DNA of 64,000 bases from an uncultured Desulfovibrionaceae bacterium (GTDB taxonomy: Bacteria > Desulfobacterota > Desulfovibrionia > Desulfovibrionales > Desulfovibrionaceae), in NCBI GenBank assembly GCA_949299515.1, contig CASGAP010000004.1, forward strand, positions 62,001 through 126,000. The letters are read 5' to 3'. Both the position numbers and the translations under genes were made by a program. How positions within the stretch are numbered: the stretch's first letter is position 1; each line of letters starts with the position of its first letter. Under the pieces are notes generated by a model that saw nothing but the letters and a program-made list of their open reading frames with translations, was not told where the DNA came from and made no database searches. Positions 16,669-26,224 of this stretch are shown here, one piece after another.

Positions 16669-18036
16669 CTATTTGCTGATTTTTCGGCGTATCTGTTCGG
16701 GAGTCAGCCGTTCCAGATACCGTATGCGGAAATTCACCAGCACGCAGGAACTGGTCAGCCCCGCGATAAGCCCTATCCAAAACCCGTACACGCCGAGCGG
16801 CTTGCCCAAAATTTCCGTATAGCACAGGGCATAGCCCAAAGGCACGCTCATAATCCAGTACGAAAAGCAGGAAATGCAGAAAATGGCCTTGGTGTCGTTA
16901 TAGCCGCGCAGCGCGGAAAGCACGGACATCTGCACATTGTCCGGAAACTGATAAATCGCGGTATATACCATAATGGAACTTGCCAGGGCGATAACCATGG
17001 GATCGCCTGAATACAGCTGCGCTATCTGTTCCCTGAAAAGCAAAAGGCCGCTTAAACTGCAGGACGCGACAATAAGGCTTATAAGCACGCTTGCCTGCCT
17101 GTTTTCCCTGGCGCGCGCCAAATCGCCCGCGCCCAGGTATTTTCCGACCAAAATGCTGGTGGCTGAACCAAGCGACAGCGGAAACATAAAAATCAGCGCG
17201 CTTGTGGTCATGGCTACCTGATGTCCCGATACCGTAATTTTTCCCAGCGGCGAAATAAGCAAAGAAATCAGCGAAAAAGAAGAAACTTCCAAAAGCAGGG
17301 CAAAGGCAACGGGCAGTCCCAAACGGCCCACGCGGCGCATAATGCCCCAGTTCGGCCTGACAAACTTCGGCGTAAACGGACTGTGCTTTTTCAGATAATA
17401 CAGCATGATCAAAAACATAATCCAGCAGACTATGGCCGTGGCAAGGCCGCAGCCCGCGCCGCCCAGCGCCGGCATACCGAACCAGCCGAACACAAAAACA
17501 TAATTCAGAGGAATGTTGCAGAACAGCCCGACAAAACCCGCAACCATGGCAGGCCGCGTGTAGGACTTCGCTTCAATGAAAAAGCGCGTCACAAAAAACA
17601 GCAGAAAAGCAGGCATACCCCATTTAATGTAAAACAGATATTCGGAAGCGATGCGCGCCATTTCCGCATCAATTCTGTCCGTGTGCAGAAACGCGCGGGA
17701 AGCGGCGGTGAACAGGGCAATTAAAAATACGGAAGTGAACAGGGCAAGCCAAATGCCCTGACGCCAAAAACGGTTCAAACTTTCTTTTTTGCCCGCGCCA
17801 AGCCCCTGCGCCACCAGCGGCCCTATGGGAATCAGCAGCCCTTGGCCGAAAAGCAAAAGCGGCGTCCACAGCGCTCCGCCGACGGAAACGCCCGCCATAT
17901 GCGCCGTGCCCGCCGTGCCCGCAACAACGGTATCCACGAAATTCATGGACATCTGCGCAAGCTGGCCGAGCAGTATGGGCAGTCCCAAATGCACCAAATC
18001 CCGTGCATGGATTTTAAAATTCCGCCAAGATATCAT
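16669..18036 (-). CDS. MATE-family multidrug/Na+ efflux transporter
   Basis: 455 residues with about 12 hydrophobic segments, the standard MatE architecture. The first repeat starts LVHLGLPILLGQLAQMSMNFVDTVVAG and the second half begins near RVGRLGLPVAFALLLEVSSF. Exports cationic compounds in exchange for Na+ or H+ across the inner membrane. ATG 18036 has AAGGA upstream. It converges with the MBL hydrolase and diverges from the Fur-family gene. Substrate unknown. Confidence 0.9.
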   Translation of the reverse strand: MISWRNFKIHARDLVHLGLPILLGQLAQMSMNFVDTVVAGTAGTAHMAGVSVGGALWTPLLLFGQGLLIPIGPLVAQGLGAGKKESLNRFWRQGIWLALFTSVFLIALFTAASRAFLHTDRIDAEMARIASEYLFYIKWGMPAFLLFFVTRFFIEAKSYTRPAMVAGFVGLFCNIPLNYVFVFGWFGMPALGGAGCGLATAIVCWIMFLIMLYYLKKHSPFTPKFVRPNWGIMRRVGRLGLPVAFALLLEVSSFSLISLLISPLGKITVSGHQVAMTTSALIFMFPLSLGSATSILVGKYLGAGDLARARENRQASVLISLIVASCSLSGLLLFREQIAQLYSGDPMVIALASSIMVYTAIYQFPDNVQMSVLSALRGYNDTKAIFCISCFSYWIMSVPLGYALCYTEILGKPLGVYGFWIGLIAGLTSSCVLVNFRIRYLERLTPEQIRRKISK

Positions 18037-18184
18037 AGCCGTTCCTTATTATGTTCCTCAAAATACGCCGCCGTTTTCATAGCGCGGCCGCCAAAATATT
18101 TTTTCAACAATTTTCATATCTTCCCTGCAAAACTCTTCGGCAAATACACTAACTGCAAAAGAAAATCAAGAAATTATATAGGAT

Positions 18185-18211
18185 TTGACACATTTTTAAA
18201 AATTTTATAAA
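18185..18211 (+). promoter_or_regulatory. Promoter with PerR-box-like palindrome
   Basis: TTGACA (18185-18190) and TATAAA (18206-18211) are 15 bp apart. Overlapping the -10 is TTAAAAA-T-TTTATAA (18196-18210), a 7-1-7 palindrome matching at six of seven positions and similar to the PerR box TTATAAT-N-ATTATAA. It suggests autoregulation of the gene that follows. Confidence 0.4.
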
Positions 18212-18249
18212 ACGGGTATAACGAAACATTATATGGTGACAAAAAATCT

Positions 18250-18741
18250 ATGCAAAAAAATACCGATAAAAAAGGCGCTGTGAAAGCAGCAGAAGAAGGC
18301 CTGAACAACTTTCTTATGCTCATGGATCAACGTGGTCTGAACACGACAAAACAACGCGTGAACATTGCAAAAGTATTTTTTTGCATGATAGGCCACCACT
18401 CCCTCGAAGAAATTTATCAGGAAGTGCACAAAAAACATCCCAGCATAGGGCAAACCACCGTATACCGCACCATTAAGCTCATGTGCGAAGTGGGCCTTGC
18501 GGAAGAACTGCACGTAGGCGAAGGCTTTGCCCGCTACGAAGTCAGCACCGCAAAACAGCACCACGACCACCTGGTATGCAAAGAATGCGGCAAAACCGTA
18601 GAATTCAGCCTGCCGGAAGTGGAAAAAATCCAAAACGAACTGGCGCAGTCCCACGGTTTCGTCCTGCTTGACCACCACCATATTCTCCTCGGCGTGTGCG
18701 AAGACTGCCGTAAAAAGATCAATTTCGGCTCACTCAAATAA
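18250..18741 (+). CDS. Fur/PerR-family metal-dependent transcriptional repressor
   Basis: 163 residues. N-terminal winged helix (RGLNTTKQRVNIAKVFF...HHSLEEIYQEV, then GQTTVYRTIKLMCEVGLAEEL) and C-terminal dimerisation domain with ARYEV, HHDHLVCKECGKTVEF (metal site and first CxxC) and GVCEDC (second CxxC of the structural zinc site). Whether it senses iron (Fur) or peroxide (PerR) is not settled by these motifs. The palindrome in its promoter favours PerR. No Shine-Dalgarno is obvious at ATG 18250. Confidence 0.88.
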   Translation: MQKNTDKKGAVKAAEEGLNNFLMLMDQRGLNTTKQRVNIAKVFFCMIGHHSLEEIYQEVHKKHPSIGQTTVYRTIKLMCEVGLAEELHVGEGFARYEVSTAKQHHDHLVCKECGKTVEFSLPEVEKIQNELAQSHGFVLLDHHHILLGVCEDCRKKINFGSLK

Positions 18742-18785
18742 CAAACAGAATTAACTTGCGTCCGCATATTGTTTCTGTTATTTTT

Positions 18786-18802
18786 ATGAAAATGAATTTC
18801 AT
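18786..18802 (+). promoter_or_regulatory. Fur box
   Basis: ATGAAAATGAATTTCAT matches the Desulfovibrio Fur consensus WTGAAAATNATTTTCAW at 16 of 17 positions. Shifted by three bases it is a perfect 8-1-8 palindrome (AAAATGAA-T-TTCATTTT). It lies 45 bp after the Fur-family gene stop and upstream of a GC-rich structured stretch and a short membrane peptide. No known iron-uptake gene follows in the window. Confidence 0.6.
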
Positions 18803-18999
18803 TTTTATTAATTGACTGCAAAACTTCTTTTCCCGCTCCGAATCATTATGCCTGCGCCGCCTGCGTCAGACAACGCCGGAGCCGGCACTTTACGGCAGCA
18901 CGCCTGCCCTTTTGCCGAAGCGGCACCGCAAACGGCAGGCAGACAGACAAAAAACTAAAATTTTGCCAGGCTCGCAAACAAACATTTCGGAAGAATGTC

Positions 19000-19086
19000 A
19001 TGGAATACCTCATCACCATCGTCCTGTGCACGGCAGGAATTGTATTTTTAGTGCATATCAACACAAAACAGCTCAAAAAAAAGTAA
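19000..19086 (+). CDS. Candidate 28-residue membrane peptide
   Basis: ATG 19000 to TAA 19086. One hydrophobic segment (MEYLITIVLCTAGIVFLVHI) followed by a basic tail (NTKQLKKK), the pattern of a single-pass small inner-membrane protein with its tail inside. GGAAG lies 6 bp upstream. It is the first plausible coding frame after the Fur box, about 200 bp away, so iron control is possible. A 36-codon frame at 18848-18958 is nearer to the box but lacks a ribosome-binding site. Confidence 0.45.
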   Translation: MEYLITIVLCTAGIVFLVHINTKQLKKK

Positions 19087-19317
19087 AGCGCCGCCGGCGC
19101 CCGCCGAACGGCACGCCTGTTTCGCGGTTTCGCCCGCGCCGAAATTATCCGCCGCCCCTGTTTTGCCTTTCGCTTTTTCTGCCGCGGAAAACCGCGGCCT
19201 GCCCGTTGTTTTTCCAGCTGTTTTGCCCGCCATTTTACCTGTTGTTTTGCTTGCGGAACACAGGGTTTTGTGCTATTAATTTTTGCTTGAAAACGCTACA
19301 TCGGTTAAGGGCGGTTT

Positions 19318-20340
19318 ATGAAAGAATTTACGCAGTTTGTCGCTGGCGAACAGGAACACATCACCAAAGCGCTGCAAAGCGCCGTTGAAAAAATGCCGCA
19401 GTCCGTACGGGAAATCGCGGATTATGCCCTTTTGTCCGGCGGAAAAAGACTGCGCCCCGTGCTGACGCTGCTTTGGTACGGTCTGCTCAAAACGCCGCAG
19501 GCGCTCACCCACAAAACCCTGACAGTCTATGACGCTTCAGTCGTGCTGGAAATGTTCCACGTGGCAAGCCTGCTGCACGACGACGTGCTGGACAACGCAG
19601 ATCTTCGCCGCGGCAAACCCTCCGCACACCTCAAATTCGGCATACGCCCCTGCCTTCTGGCAGGCGACGCACTCCTGGCCATGGGCAACAGGCAAATGGC
19701 GGAATTCAACAATACCGCGCTTATGACGGTCATTTCCGACGCCCTGCTCAAAACCGCCGCCGGAGAAGTGGAAGAAATAGCTCTGGCAGGCAAAATCCCT
19801 GCCGACAGCCGCGAATACCTTTCCGTCATCGAGGGCAAAACCGCCTGGATTATCCGCTCCGCCTGCGAAGTGGGCGCCATTATGGCGGGCGCGGACGAAA
19901 ACGGCAGACGCCTGGCGCGCGACTTCGGGCTGAACCTCGGCATGGCGTTCCAAATCGTGGACGACGCCCTGGACTTTTCCGCGGAAGAAATCATCGGCAA
20001 ACCCGCAGGCGGCGACCTGCGCGAACGCAAATGCACGCCGCCCGTGCATATGTACGCACAAAGCCTGCCGGCCGAAGAAAAAGATACGTTCGTCCAAAAA
20101 TTCGCCGTACTGCCCGATCCCGTTTTTGAAATCCAGAAACAACACGCCGAAAACGGTTTCAGCGACGAAGAACTGAAAGCAATAACCGAACAGATCATTG
20201 CCGCGGGATACCCGCAGAAAACCCGCGAACTTGCGGGAGAATACCTTGCCAAAGCCGAGGCGTGCCTCCGAAGTTTTGACAGTCCCTGCGCCGCCGTGCT
20301 GCGCGAAGCGGTTGCCTACGTACAGAACAGAAACAAATAG
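19318..20340 (+). CDS. Polyprenyl (trans-isoprenyl) diphosphate synthase
   Basis: 340 residues. GGKRLRPVLTLL, the first aspartate-rich motif HDDVLDNADLRRG, AGDALLA, and the second motif FQIVDDALDFSAE are all present, so it should be an active head-to-tail prenyl chain elongating enzyme. Product is probably a long chain (C35-C45, quinone side chain), because the residue region before the first motif is FHVASLLHDD without bulky early aromatics; this is inference. Start ATG has AAGGGCGG upstream. First gene of the operon with purL, argD and leuB. Confidence 0.9.
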   Translation: MKEFTQFVAGEQEHITKALQSAVEKMPQSVREIADYALLSGGKRLRPVLTLLWYGLLKTPQALTHKTLTVYDASVVLEMFHVASLLHDDVLDNADLRRGKPSAHLKFGIRPCLLAGDALLAMGNRQMAEFNNTALMTVISDALLKTAAGEVEEIALAGKIPADSREYLSVIEGKTAWIIRSACEVGAIMAGADENGRRLARDFGLNLGMAFQIVDDALDFSAEEIIGKPAGGDLRERKCTPPVHMYAQSLPAEEKDTFVQKFAVLPDPVFEIQKQHAENGFSDEELKAITEQIIAAGYPQKTRELAGEYLAKAEACLRSFDSPCAAVLREAVAYVQNRNK

Positions 20341-20372
20341 CCGCAAGGCAAAACCCCAAAAAAGGTGGATAT

Positions 20373-23360
20373 ATGAAACTTTTGCGTTTGGAAATTCGTG
20401 TAAAGGAAAACCAGCAGGACCCCGTAGGTCACAGAGTAGCCGAAGAAATAAAAGAAGCCCTCGGCGTATCCGTCAGCAGCGTGCGCATGGTAAAAGTGCT
20501 TACCTTTGACGGCATAAGCGAAGAAGAAGCCCAAAAACTTCTGGACAAAGCGGTGCTCCACGATCCCGTTCTGCAAAGCGCAAGCCTCTGTGCGGGCAAA
20601 TCCGACGCGGATTTTGTGCTGGAAGTGAATTTCCGTCCCGGCGTTACCGACAACGAAGGCAATACCGCCAGAAACACCGCCGCCATGGTGCTCGGCAGGG
20701 AACGCAGTTCTTTCAAGGTCTACACGGCCAAACAGTACCATTTATGGGGCGCGATTTCCAAAGCCGACGCGGAACGCATAGGCAAAGACCTGCTCGCCAA
20801 CGAACTTATCGAACGCCTGCGCATTAAAACCAAAGAAGAATGGGCAAAGGAACCGGGCTTTGAGGCGCAGGCCTCCAAAGTTACGGGCAAAGCGCTCGAC
20901 ACCGTAAACATCATTCCGCTTCTCACCATGAGCGACGCCGAACTTATGGACTACAGCCGCAAAAACACCCTGGCGCTGACTCTGGAAGAAATGCTCATCA
21001 TCAAAAATTTCTACGCAAAAGAAGAAACCGCGGCGGACAGAGCCAAATTCGGCCTGCCCCAAAACCCCACGGACGCGGAAATAGAAGTGCTTGCCCAAAC
21101 CTGGTCCGAACACTGCAAACACAAAATCTTTGCCGCCGAAATCGAATATACCGACACGGAAACAGGCAAAACCAGCACCATTGACAGCTTATACAAAACC
21201 TATATCAAAACCCCGACGGCAACCATAAGAAAACGCCTCGGCGACAACGATTTCTGCCGCTCCGTATTCAGCGACAACGCAGGCGTCATGGCCTTCAACG
21301 ACGATTACGACGTCTGCATCAAAGTCGAAACCCACAACAGCCCCTCCGCCCTTGACCCGTACGGCGGAGCCCTTACCGGCATTGTGGGCGTTAACCGCGA
21401 CCCCATGGGCACGGGCATGGGAGCGGAACTTGTGTGCAATACCGACGTATTCTGCTTTGCTTCCCCGTTCCATGACGACAAAATGCCCTCACGCCTGCTG
21501 CACCCGCGCCGCGTTATGGAAGGCGTGCGCAAAGGCGTGGAAGACGGCGGCAACAAATCCGGCGTGCCCACGGTCAACGGCGCCATTGTTTTTGACGAAC
21601 GCTACCTCGGCAAACCGCTGGTATACTGCGGCACAGTGGGTCTTATGCCCCGCACCGTCGGCGGCAGGCCCGGCTACGAAAAATGCCCGACGGCAGGCGA
21701 CGCCATTGTAATGACGGGCGGCCGCATCGGCAAAGACGGCATACACGGCGCCACCTTCTCTTCCGAAGAACTGCACGAAGAAAGCCCGGCAACCGCCGTA
21801 CAGATCGGCGACCCCATTACCCAAAGAAAGATGTACGATTTCATCATGCGCGCACGCGACCTCGGCCTGTACCACGCCATTACCGACAACGGCGCGGGCG
21901 GCCTTTCCTCCTCCGTGGGCGAAATGAGCGAAGCTACGGGCGGCTGCCGTCTCGACCTTTCCAAAGCACCGCTCAAATACGACGGCCTGCAGCCCTGGGA
22001 AATCCTGCTTTCCGAAGCGCAGGAACGCATGACCCTTGCCGTGCCCCAAGACAAACTCGAAGAATTTTTGGCTCTTGCCAAACATATGGACGTGGAAGCC
22101 ACCTGTCTCGGCGAATTTACCGACAGCGGCTATTTCCAGGTATTTTACGGCGAAAAGCCCGTGGCAAACCTGCCCATGGAATTTATGCACCACGGCCTGC
22201 CGCAGATGAAGCTCAAAGCCGTATGGAAAAAAGAGCAGGCCCAAATGCAGAACCCGGTTGCCATGCCCGACCCTGCGGACAAAGCGGAATTTCTGCTTAA
22301 AATGCTCGGCCGCCTGAACATCTGCAGCAAGGAAAACATTGTGCGCCAGTACGACCACGAAGTGCGCGGCGGCAGCGTCGTCAAACCCTTTGTGGGCAAA
22401 AACCAGGACGCTCCCGCGGACGCAGGCGTGCTGCGCCCCGTGCTGGAAGACGAAGCGGGCATTGTCATTTCCAACGGCATTTGCCCCAAATTCAGCGATT
22501 ACGACACCTACCACATGATGGCCAACGCCCTGGACGAAGCCGTGCGCAACGCCGTTGCCGTGGGCGGCGACATCGACCACATGGCAGGCTGCGACAACTT
22601 CTGCTGGTGCGACCCCATACAGTCCAAAAAAACGCCCGACGGCGAATATAAGCTGGCACAGCTCGTGCGCGCCTGCGAAGCTCTCGGCAAATACTGCCTC
22701 GACTACGGCGTGCCGTGCATTTCCGGCAAGGACTCCATGAAAAACGACTATATCGGCGACGGCAAAAAAATTTCCATACCGCCCACCGTTCTGTTCAGCG
22801 TGCTGGCCAAAATCCACGACGTAAACAAAGCAGTCACCAGCGACTTTAAAGCCGAAGGCAGTGCCGTTTACCTGCTCGGCCGCACCAAAAACGAAATGGC
22901 GGGCAGCGAAGCCTTTGACGAACTCGGCATACAAGGGGGCCGGGTTCCGCAGGTTGATTCCGCCTCCGCCCTTGCGCGCTACCGCGCTTACCATAAAGCC
23001 GTACAGGCCGGGCTTGTCAAAGCCTGCCACGACCTTTCCGACGGCGGCCTTGCGGTGGCCCTTGCGGAAATGTGCATAGGCGGCCTTTTGGGGGCAAAAA
23101 TTGACCTGGCCAAAGTAAACAAAGAAGAAAACATGACTACCATGGAAACCCTGTACAGCGAAAGCGCCAGCCGTTTCCTTGTGGAAGTTGCGCCCGAAAA
23201 CTGCGCGGAATTTGAAAAACTTTTTGCGGGCGACTGCGCAAAAATCGGCGAAGTGTGCGGCGCAGACGCGCCTTTGCGGATTTATACAGGAGATAGTTTG
23301 GTCTTCAGCCAAGACATCGCGGCCATGACCAAAGCATTTAAAAAAACTTTAAACGCATAG
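20373..23360 (+). CDS. purL: Phosphoribosylformylglycinamidine synthase, synthetase subunit with PurS-like N-terminus
   Basis: 995 residues. Converts FGAR to FGAM in purine synthesis. The first ~100 residues (MKLLRLEIRVKENQQDPVGHRV...) look like a PurS domain; the rest is the two AIR-synthase-like halves. Markers: QTWSEHCKHK (catalytic His), VETHNSPSALDPYGGALTG, GNKSGVPTVNGAIV, TDNGAGGLSSSVGEMS, and CHDLSDGGLAVALAEM. No glutaminase (PurQ) domain is present, so a separate PurQ is expected elsewhere. Starts 32 bp after the prenyl synthase with a good AAAGGTGG site; argD follows 16 bp later. Confidence 0.92.
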   Translation: MKLLRLEIRVKENQQDPVGHRVAEEIKEALGVSVSSVRMVKVLTFDGISEEEAQKLLDKAVLHDPVLQSASLCAGKSDADFVLEVNFRPGVTDNEGNTARNTAAMVLGRERSSFKVYTAKQYHLWGAISKADAERIGKDLLANELIERLRIKTKEEWAKEPGFEAQASKVTGKALDTVNIIPLLTMSDAELMDYSRKNTLALTLEEMLIIKNFYAKEETAADRAKFGLPQNPTDAEIEVLAQTWSEHCKHKIFAAEIEYTDTETGKTSTIDSLYKTYIKTPTATIRKRLGDNDFCRSVFSDNAGVMAFNDDYDVCIKVETHNSPSALDPYGGALTGIVGVNRDPMGTGMGAELVCNTDVFCFASPFHDDKMPSRLLHPRRVMEGVRKGVEDGGNKSGVPTVNGAIVFDERYLGKPLVYCGTVGLMPRTVGGRPGYEKCPTAGDAIVMTGGRIGKDGIHGATFSSEELHEESPATAVQIGDPITQRKMYDFIMRARDLGLYHAITDNGAGGLSSSVGEMSEATGGCRLDLSKAPLKYDGLQPWEILLSEAQERMTLAVPQDKLEEFLALAKHMDVEATCLGEFTDSGYFQVFYGEKPVANLPMEFMHHGLPQMKLKAVWKKEQAQMQNPVAMPDPADKAEFLLKMLGRLNICSKENIVRQYDHEVRGGSVVKPFVGKNQDAPADAGVLRPVLEDEAGIVISNGICPKFSDYDTYHMMANALDEAVRNAVAVGGDIDHMAGCDNFCWCDPIQSKKTPDGEYKLAQLVRACEALGKYCLDYGVPCISGKDSMKNDYIGDGKKISIPPTVLFSVLAKIHDVNKAVTSDFKAEGSAVYLLGRTKNEMAGSEAFDELGIQGGRVPQVDSASALARYRAYHKAVQAGLVKACHDLSDGGLAVALAEMCIGGLLGAKIDLAKVNKEENMTTMETLYSESASRFLVEVAPENCAEFEKLFAGDCAKIGEVCGADAPLRIYTGDSLVFSQDIAAMTKAFKKTLNA

Positions 23361-23376
23361 TGAGGACTGGAAAACA

Positions 23377-24579
23377 ATGACACGTTTCGAAGCGTTAAAG
23401 GCAAGGGAAGAAAAACTGCTGTGCAGAACCTACGGCCGCTACCCCGTAAGCGTTTCCCGCGCAAAGGGCAGCAAACTCTGGGATATTGACGGCAAGGAAT
23501 ACCTCGACCTTTTGGCGGGCATAGCCGTAACTTCCGTGGGACACTGCAACGACGAAATCGCCGAAGTGATAGCCGAACAGGCCAAAAAACTCATTCACGT
23601 CAGCAACCTTTTTTATCAGGAAGAACAGCTCGATTTGGCGGAACAGCTGCTTGCCACCTGCCACATGGACAAGGTATTCTTCTGCAATTCCGGCGCGGAA
23701 GCCAACGAAGCCGCCATTAAAATCGCCCGACGCTATCAGCAACGTGTAAAAAATACCGAACGCTATGAAATCATTACGTTCAGCCATGCCTTCCACGGCC
23801 GCACCCTGGCGACCCTCGCCGCCACGGGCCAGGAAAAATATCTGGACGGCTTTTCCCCGAAAACCCACGGTTTCGTACAGGTTCCCTGGCATGACATCAA
23901 AGCCCTCGAAGCGGCCATAACCGATAAAACCGCAGCCATTCTTCTGGAAATTATCCAAGGCGAAGGCGGCGTCAACTGCCTGACCCCCGAATATGTGGAA
24001 CAGGTACAGGAACTGTGCCGCAAAAACGGCGTGCTCTTCATGGTGGACGAAGTGCAGGCAGGGCTCTGCCGCTCCGGCAAATGGTGGGCGTTCCAGCATT
24101 ACAGCGTCAAACCCGACGTAATCAGCAATGCCAAAGCTCTGGCCAACGGCCTGCCGCTCGGCTGCATGATGACCACCGACGAAATCGCCCAGGCCTTTGT
24201 GCCGGGCTCCCACGCCACAACCTTCGGCGGCGGCGCACTGGTAACCAAGGTAGGCTCCAAAGTGCTGGAAATCATGAAACGCGACGACCTTGCCGGCCGT
24301 GCCGACAGACTGGGCAAATACCTCGAAGAAAAAGTTATGGCGCTCAAAAGCCCGTGGATTAAGGAAGTGCGCGGTTTCGGCCTCCTGCGCGGCATTCAGC
24401 TTACCTGCTGCGAAGAAAGCGCAAAAACAGTCTGGAACAAATTCATCGAAGAAGGCATAGTGCTCAACCTCACCCAAGGCACGGTGCTGCGCCTTATCCC
24501 CGCGCTGACCATTTCCGAAGCGGAACTCGACCGTTTTGTGGAAGTATTGGACAAACTTCTGAAAACCGTCGAAAAATAA
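23377..24579 (+). CDS. argD: Acetylornithine aminotransferase
   Basis: 400 residues, class III PLP enzyme. [26 protein letters not shown] at the N-terminus, [17 protein letters not shown] (phosphate cup), [36 protein letters not shown] and the PLP lysine in [13 protein letters not shown]. Converts N-acetylglutamate semialdehyde to N-acetylornithine in arginine synthesis; may also serve in lysine synthesis. Succinylornithine activity cannot be excluded. Third gene of the operon. Confidence 0.92.
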   Translation: MTRFEALKAREEKLLCRTYGRYPVSVSRAKGSKLWDIDGKEYLDLLAGIAVTSVGHCNDEIAEVIAEQAKKLIHVSNLFYQEEQLDLAEQLLATCHMDKVFFCNSGAEANEAAIKIARRYQQRVKNTERYEIITFSHAFHGRTLATLAATGQEKYLDGFSPKTHGFVQVPWHDIKALEAAITDKTAAILLEIIQGEGGVNCLTPEYVEQVQELCRKNGVLFMVDEVQAGLCRSGKWWAFQHYSVKPDVISNAKALANGLPLGCMMTTDEIAQAFVPGSHATTFGGGALVTKVGSKVLEIMKRDDLAGRADRLGKYLEEKVMALKSPWIKEVRGFGLLRGIQLTCCEESAKTVWNKFIEEGIVLNLTQGTVLRLIPALTISEAELDRFVEVLDKLLKTVEK

Positions 24580-24623
24580 TAAACTGCATACAACAATTTA
24601 CTGCATACAAAATCGAGGCTCAT

Positions 24624-25697
24624 ATGAAAAAACATATCGCTGTCATGCCGGGCGACGGCATAGGCCCGGAAATTGTCGGCCAAGCCCTGCGCGTTCTTAA
24701 TACAGTTGCCGAAAAATTCGGCCACGAATTCACCACCGAAGAAGTGCTCATCGGCGGCACTGCCATTGATGCCAAGGGAACCCCCCTGCCCGACGAAACC
24801 GTGGAAGCCTGCAAAAAAGCCGACGCCGTTCTGCTCGGCGCCGTGGGCGGCCCCAAATGGGACACCATTGACCCGGCCATACGTCCGGAAAAAGGCCTGC
24901 TCGGCATACGCAAAGCTTTGGGACTTTTCGCCAACCTGCGTCCTGCCCGCCTTTTCCCCGAACTTGCCGGCGCCTGCCTCCTGCGCAAAGACATTGTGGA
25001 CAAAGGCCTTGACGTTATGGTTGTGCGCGAACTGACCGGCGGCATTTACTTCGGCAAGCCCGCAGGCGTGGAAGTGCGCGACGGCAAACGCACCGGCTTC
25101 AATACCATGATTTACAACGAAGACGAAATACGCCGCATAGGGCACATTGCTTTCAAAGCCGCCATGAAACGCAGAAAAAAAGTCTGCTCCGTGGACAAAG
25201 CCAACGTGCTCGACGTCAGCCGCCTGTGGCGCGAAGTGATTATCGAAGTTTCCAAGGAATACCCCGAAGTGGAACTTTCCCATATGTACGTTGACAACGC
25301 CGCCATGCAGCTCGTGCGCGACCCCAGCCAGTTCGACGTTATCGTCACCAGCAACCTCTTCGGCGACATTCTTTCCGACGAAGCCGCTGTCATTACCGGT
25401 TCCATCGGTATGCTGGCTTCCGCAAGCCTCGGCAGCGAATACGCCGGCCTGTACGAACCCATTCACGGTTCCGCACCCGACATCGCCGGCCAGAAGAAAG
25501 CCAATCCCCTGGCAACCATTCTGTCCATTGCCATGATGCTCCTGCATGAATTCGACCTTAAAGACGAAGCCATGTGCATTGAAAACGCCGTGCGCAAAAC
25601 CCTGCAGGACGGCTACAGAACGGGCGACATCATGGAAGAGGGCAAAATCCTCTGCAATACCGAGGAAATCACCGACAAAGTTATAGAACGGCTCTAA
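24624..25697 (+). CDS. leuB: 3-isopropylmalate dehydrogenase
   Basis: 357 residues. Oxidative decarboxylation of 3-isopropylmalate with NAD+ in leucine synthesis. [11 protein letters not shown] (start), [43 protein letters not shown] (substrate-specific loop), [27 protein letters not shown] (catalytic Asp pair) and GSAPDIAGQ (NAD+ site). No other leu genes are adjacent. GAGG upstream of ATG 24624. Last gene of the operon, followed by a strong terminator. Confidence 0.95.
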   Translation: MKKHIAVMPGDGIGPEIVGQALRVLNTVAEKFGHEFTTEEVLIGGTAIDAKGTPLPDETVEACKKADAVLLGAVGGPKWDTIDPAIRPEKGLLGIRKALGLFANLRPARLFPELAGACLLRKDIVDKGLDVMVVRELTGGIYFGKPAGVEVRDGKRTGFNTMIYNEDEIRRIGHIAFKAAMKRRKKVCSVDKANVLDVSRLWREVIIEVSKEYPEVELSHMYVDNAAMQLVRDPSQFDVIVTSNLFGDILSDEAAVITGSIGMLASASLGSEYAGLYEPIHGSAPDIAGQKKANPLATILSIAMMLLHEFDLKDEAMCIENAVRKTLQDGYRTGDIMEEGKILCNTEEITDKVIERL

Positions 25698-25714
25698 AAA
25701 GCCGACCAATCCGC

Positions 25715-25749
25715 AAAAAACGCCGGTTTCTGCCGGCGTTTTTTTTTTG
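25715..25749 (+). terminator. Rho-independent terminator of the leuB operon
   Basis: AAAAAACGCCGG-tttctg-CCGGCG followed by ten T, 18 bp after the leuB stop. Confidence 0.92.
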
Positions 25750-26224
25750 CAACTATTTATGTGTACAAAGTCTTTTGCGCGCAATAATTTCGGAACATAC
25801 TTTTCATGCCGTGCCGCATAATGGTATACTCCTTATTTATACGGCCACTGCGGCGTTTTCTCTGGGGCGGTTGCATTATTTTACCGGGGGAAAATTCCCC
25901 AGCACCTCTCATTACGCTGTATTTATGGAACATTGCCGAAATTTCGGCCCGGCTCCCTTTGTTTTGCTATGCAAACTCAACGGAACCGACAAAAAATATA
26001 TAACCATTTTTCACCCATAATCACCCCTTAATAATTACGATTTTAAAACCGTCTGCGCCATAAAAATAAAAAATATTATGTTTTTATTAATAACATCTTG
26101 CATTTTTATATATAATTTTATAATAAAAATAAAATATAATATTTTTTAACCTATTTTCTAATGCACAATACTATTTATGCTATTTTTATAATCAAAAACC
26201 GTTATAAAAAATAAGGAGGAAATT
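25750..26224. other. AT-rich intergenic region upstream of the peptidase module
   Basis: About 475 bp with no convincing gene. From about 26040 it is extremely AT-rich. A weak promoter can be proposed (TTGCAT 26098-26103, TAATAA 26121-26126, 17 bp apart), followed by the palindrome AAAATAT-A-ATATTTT (26131-26145). The change in base composition from leuB is abrupt and fits the edge of an acquired segment. Confidence 0.5.

Noticed and set aside
21489..23312. A 607-codon minus-strand frame inside purL
   Set aside because: Antisense shadow of purL, with a low-complexity His/Ala/Phe-rich composition and no ribosome-binding site.
25775..26020. An 81-codon frame after the leuB terminator
   Set aside because: Starts at TTG without a ribosome-binding site, no recognisable composition or signal peptide, and the overlapping frame from ATG 25806 is equally poor.
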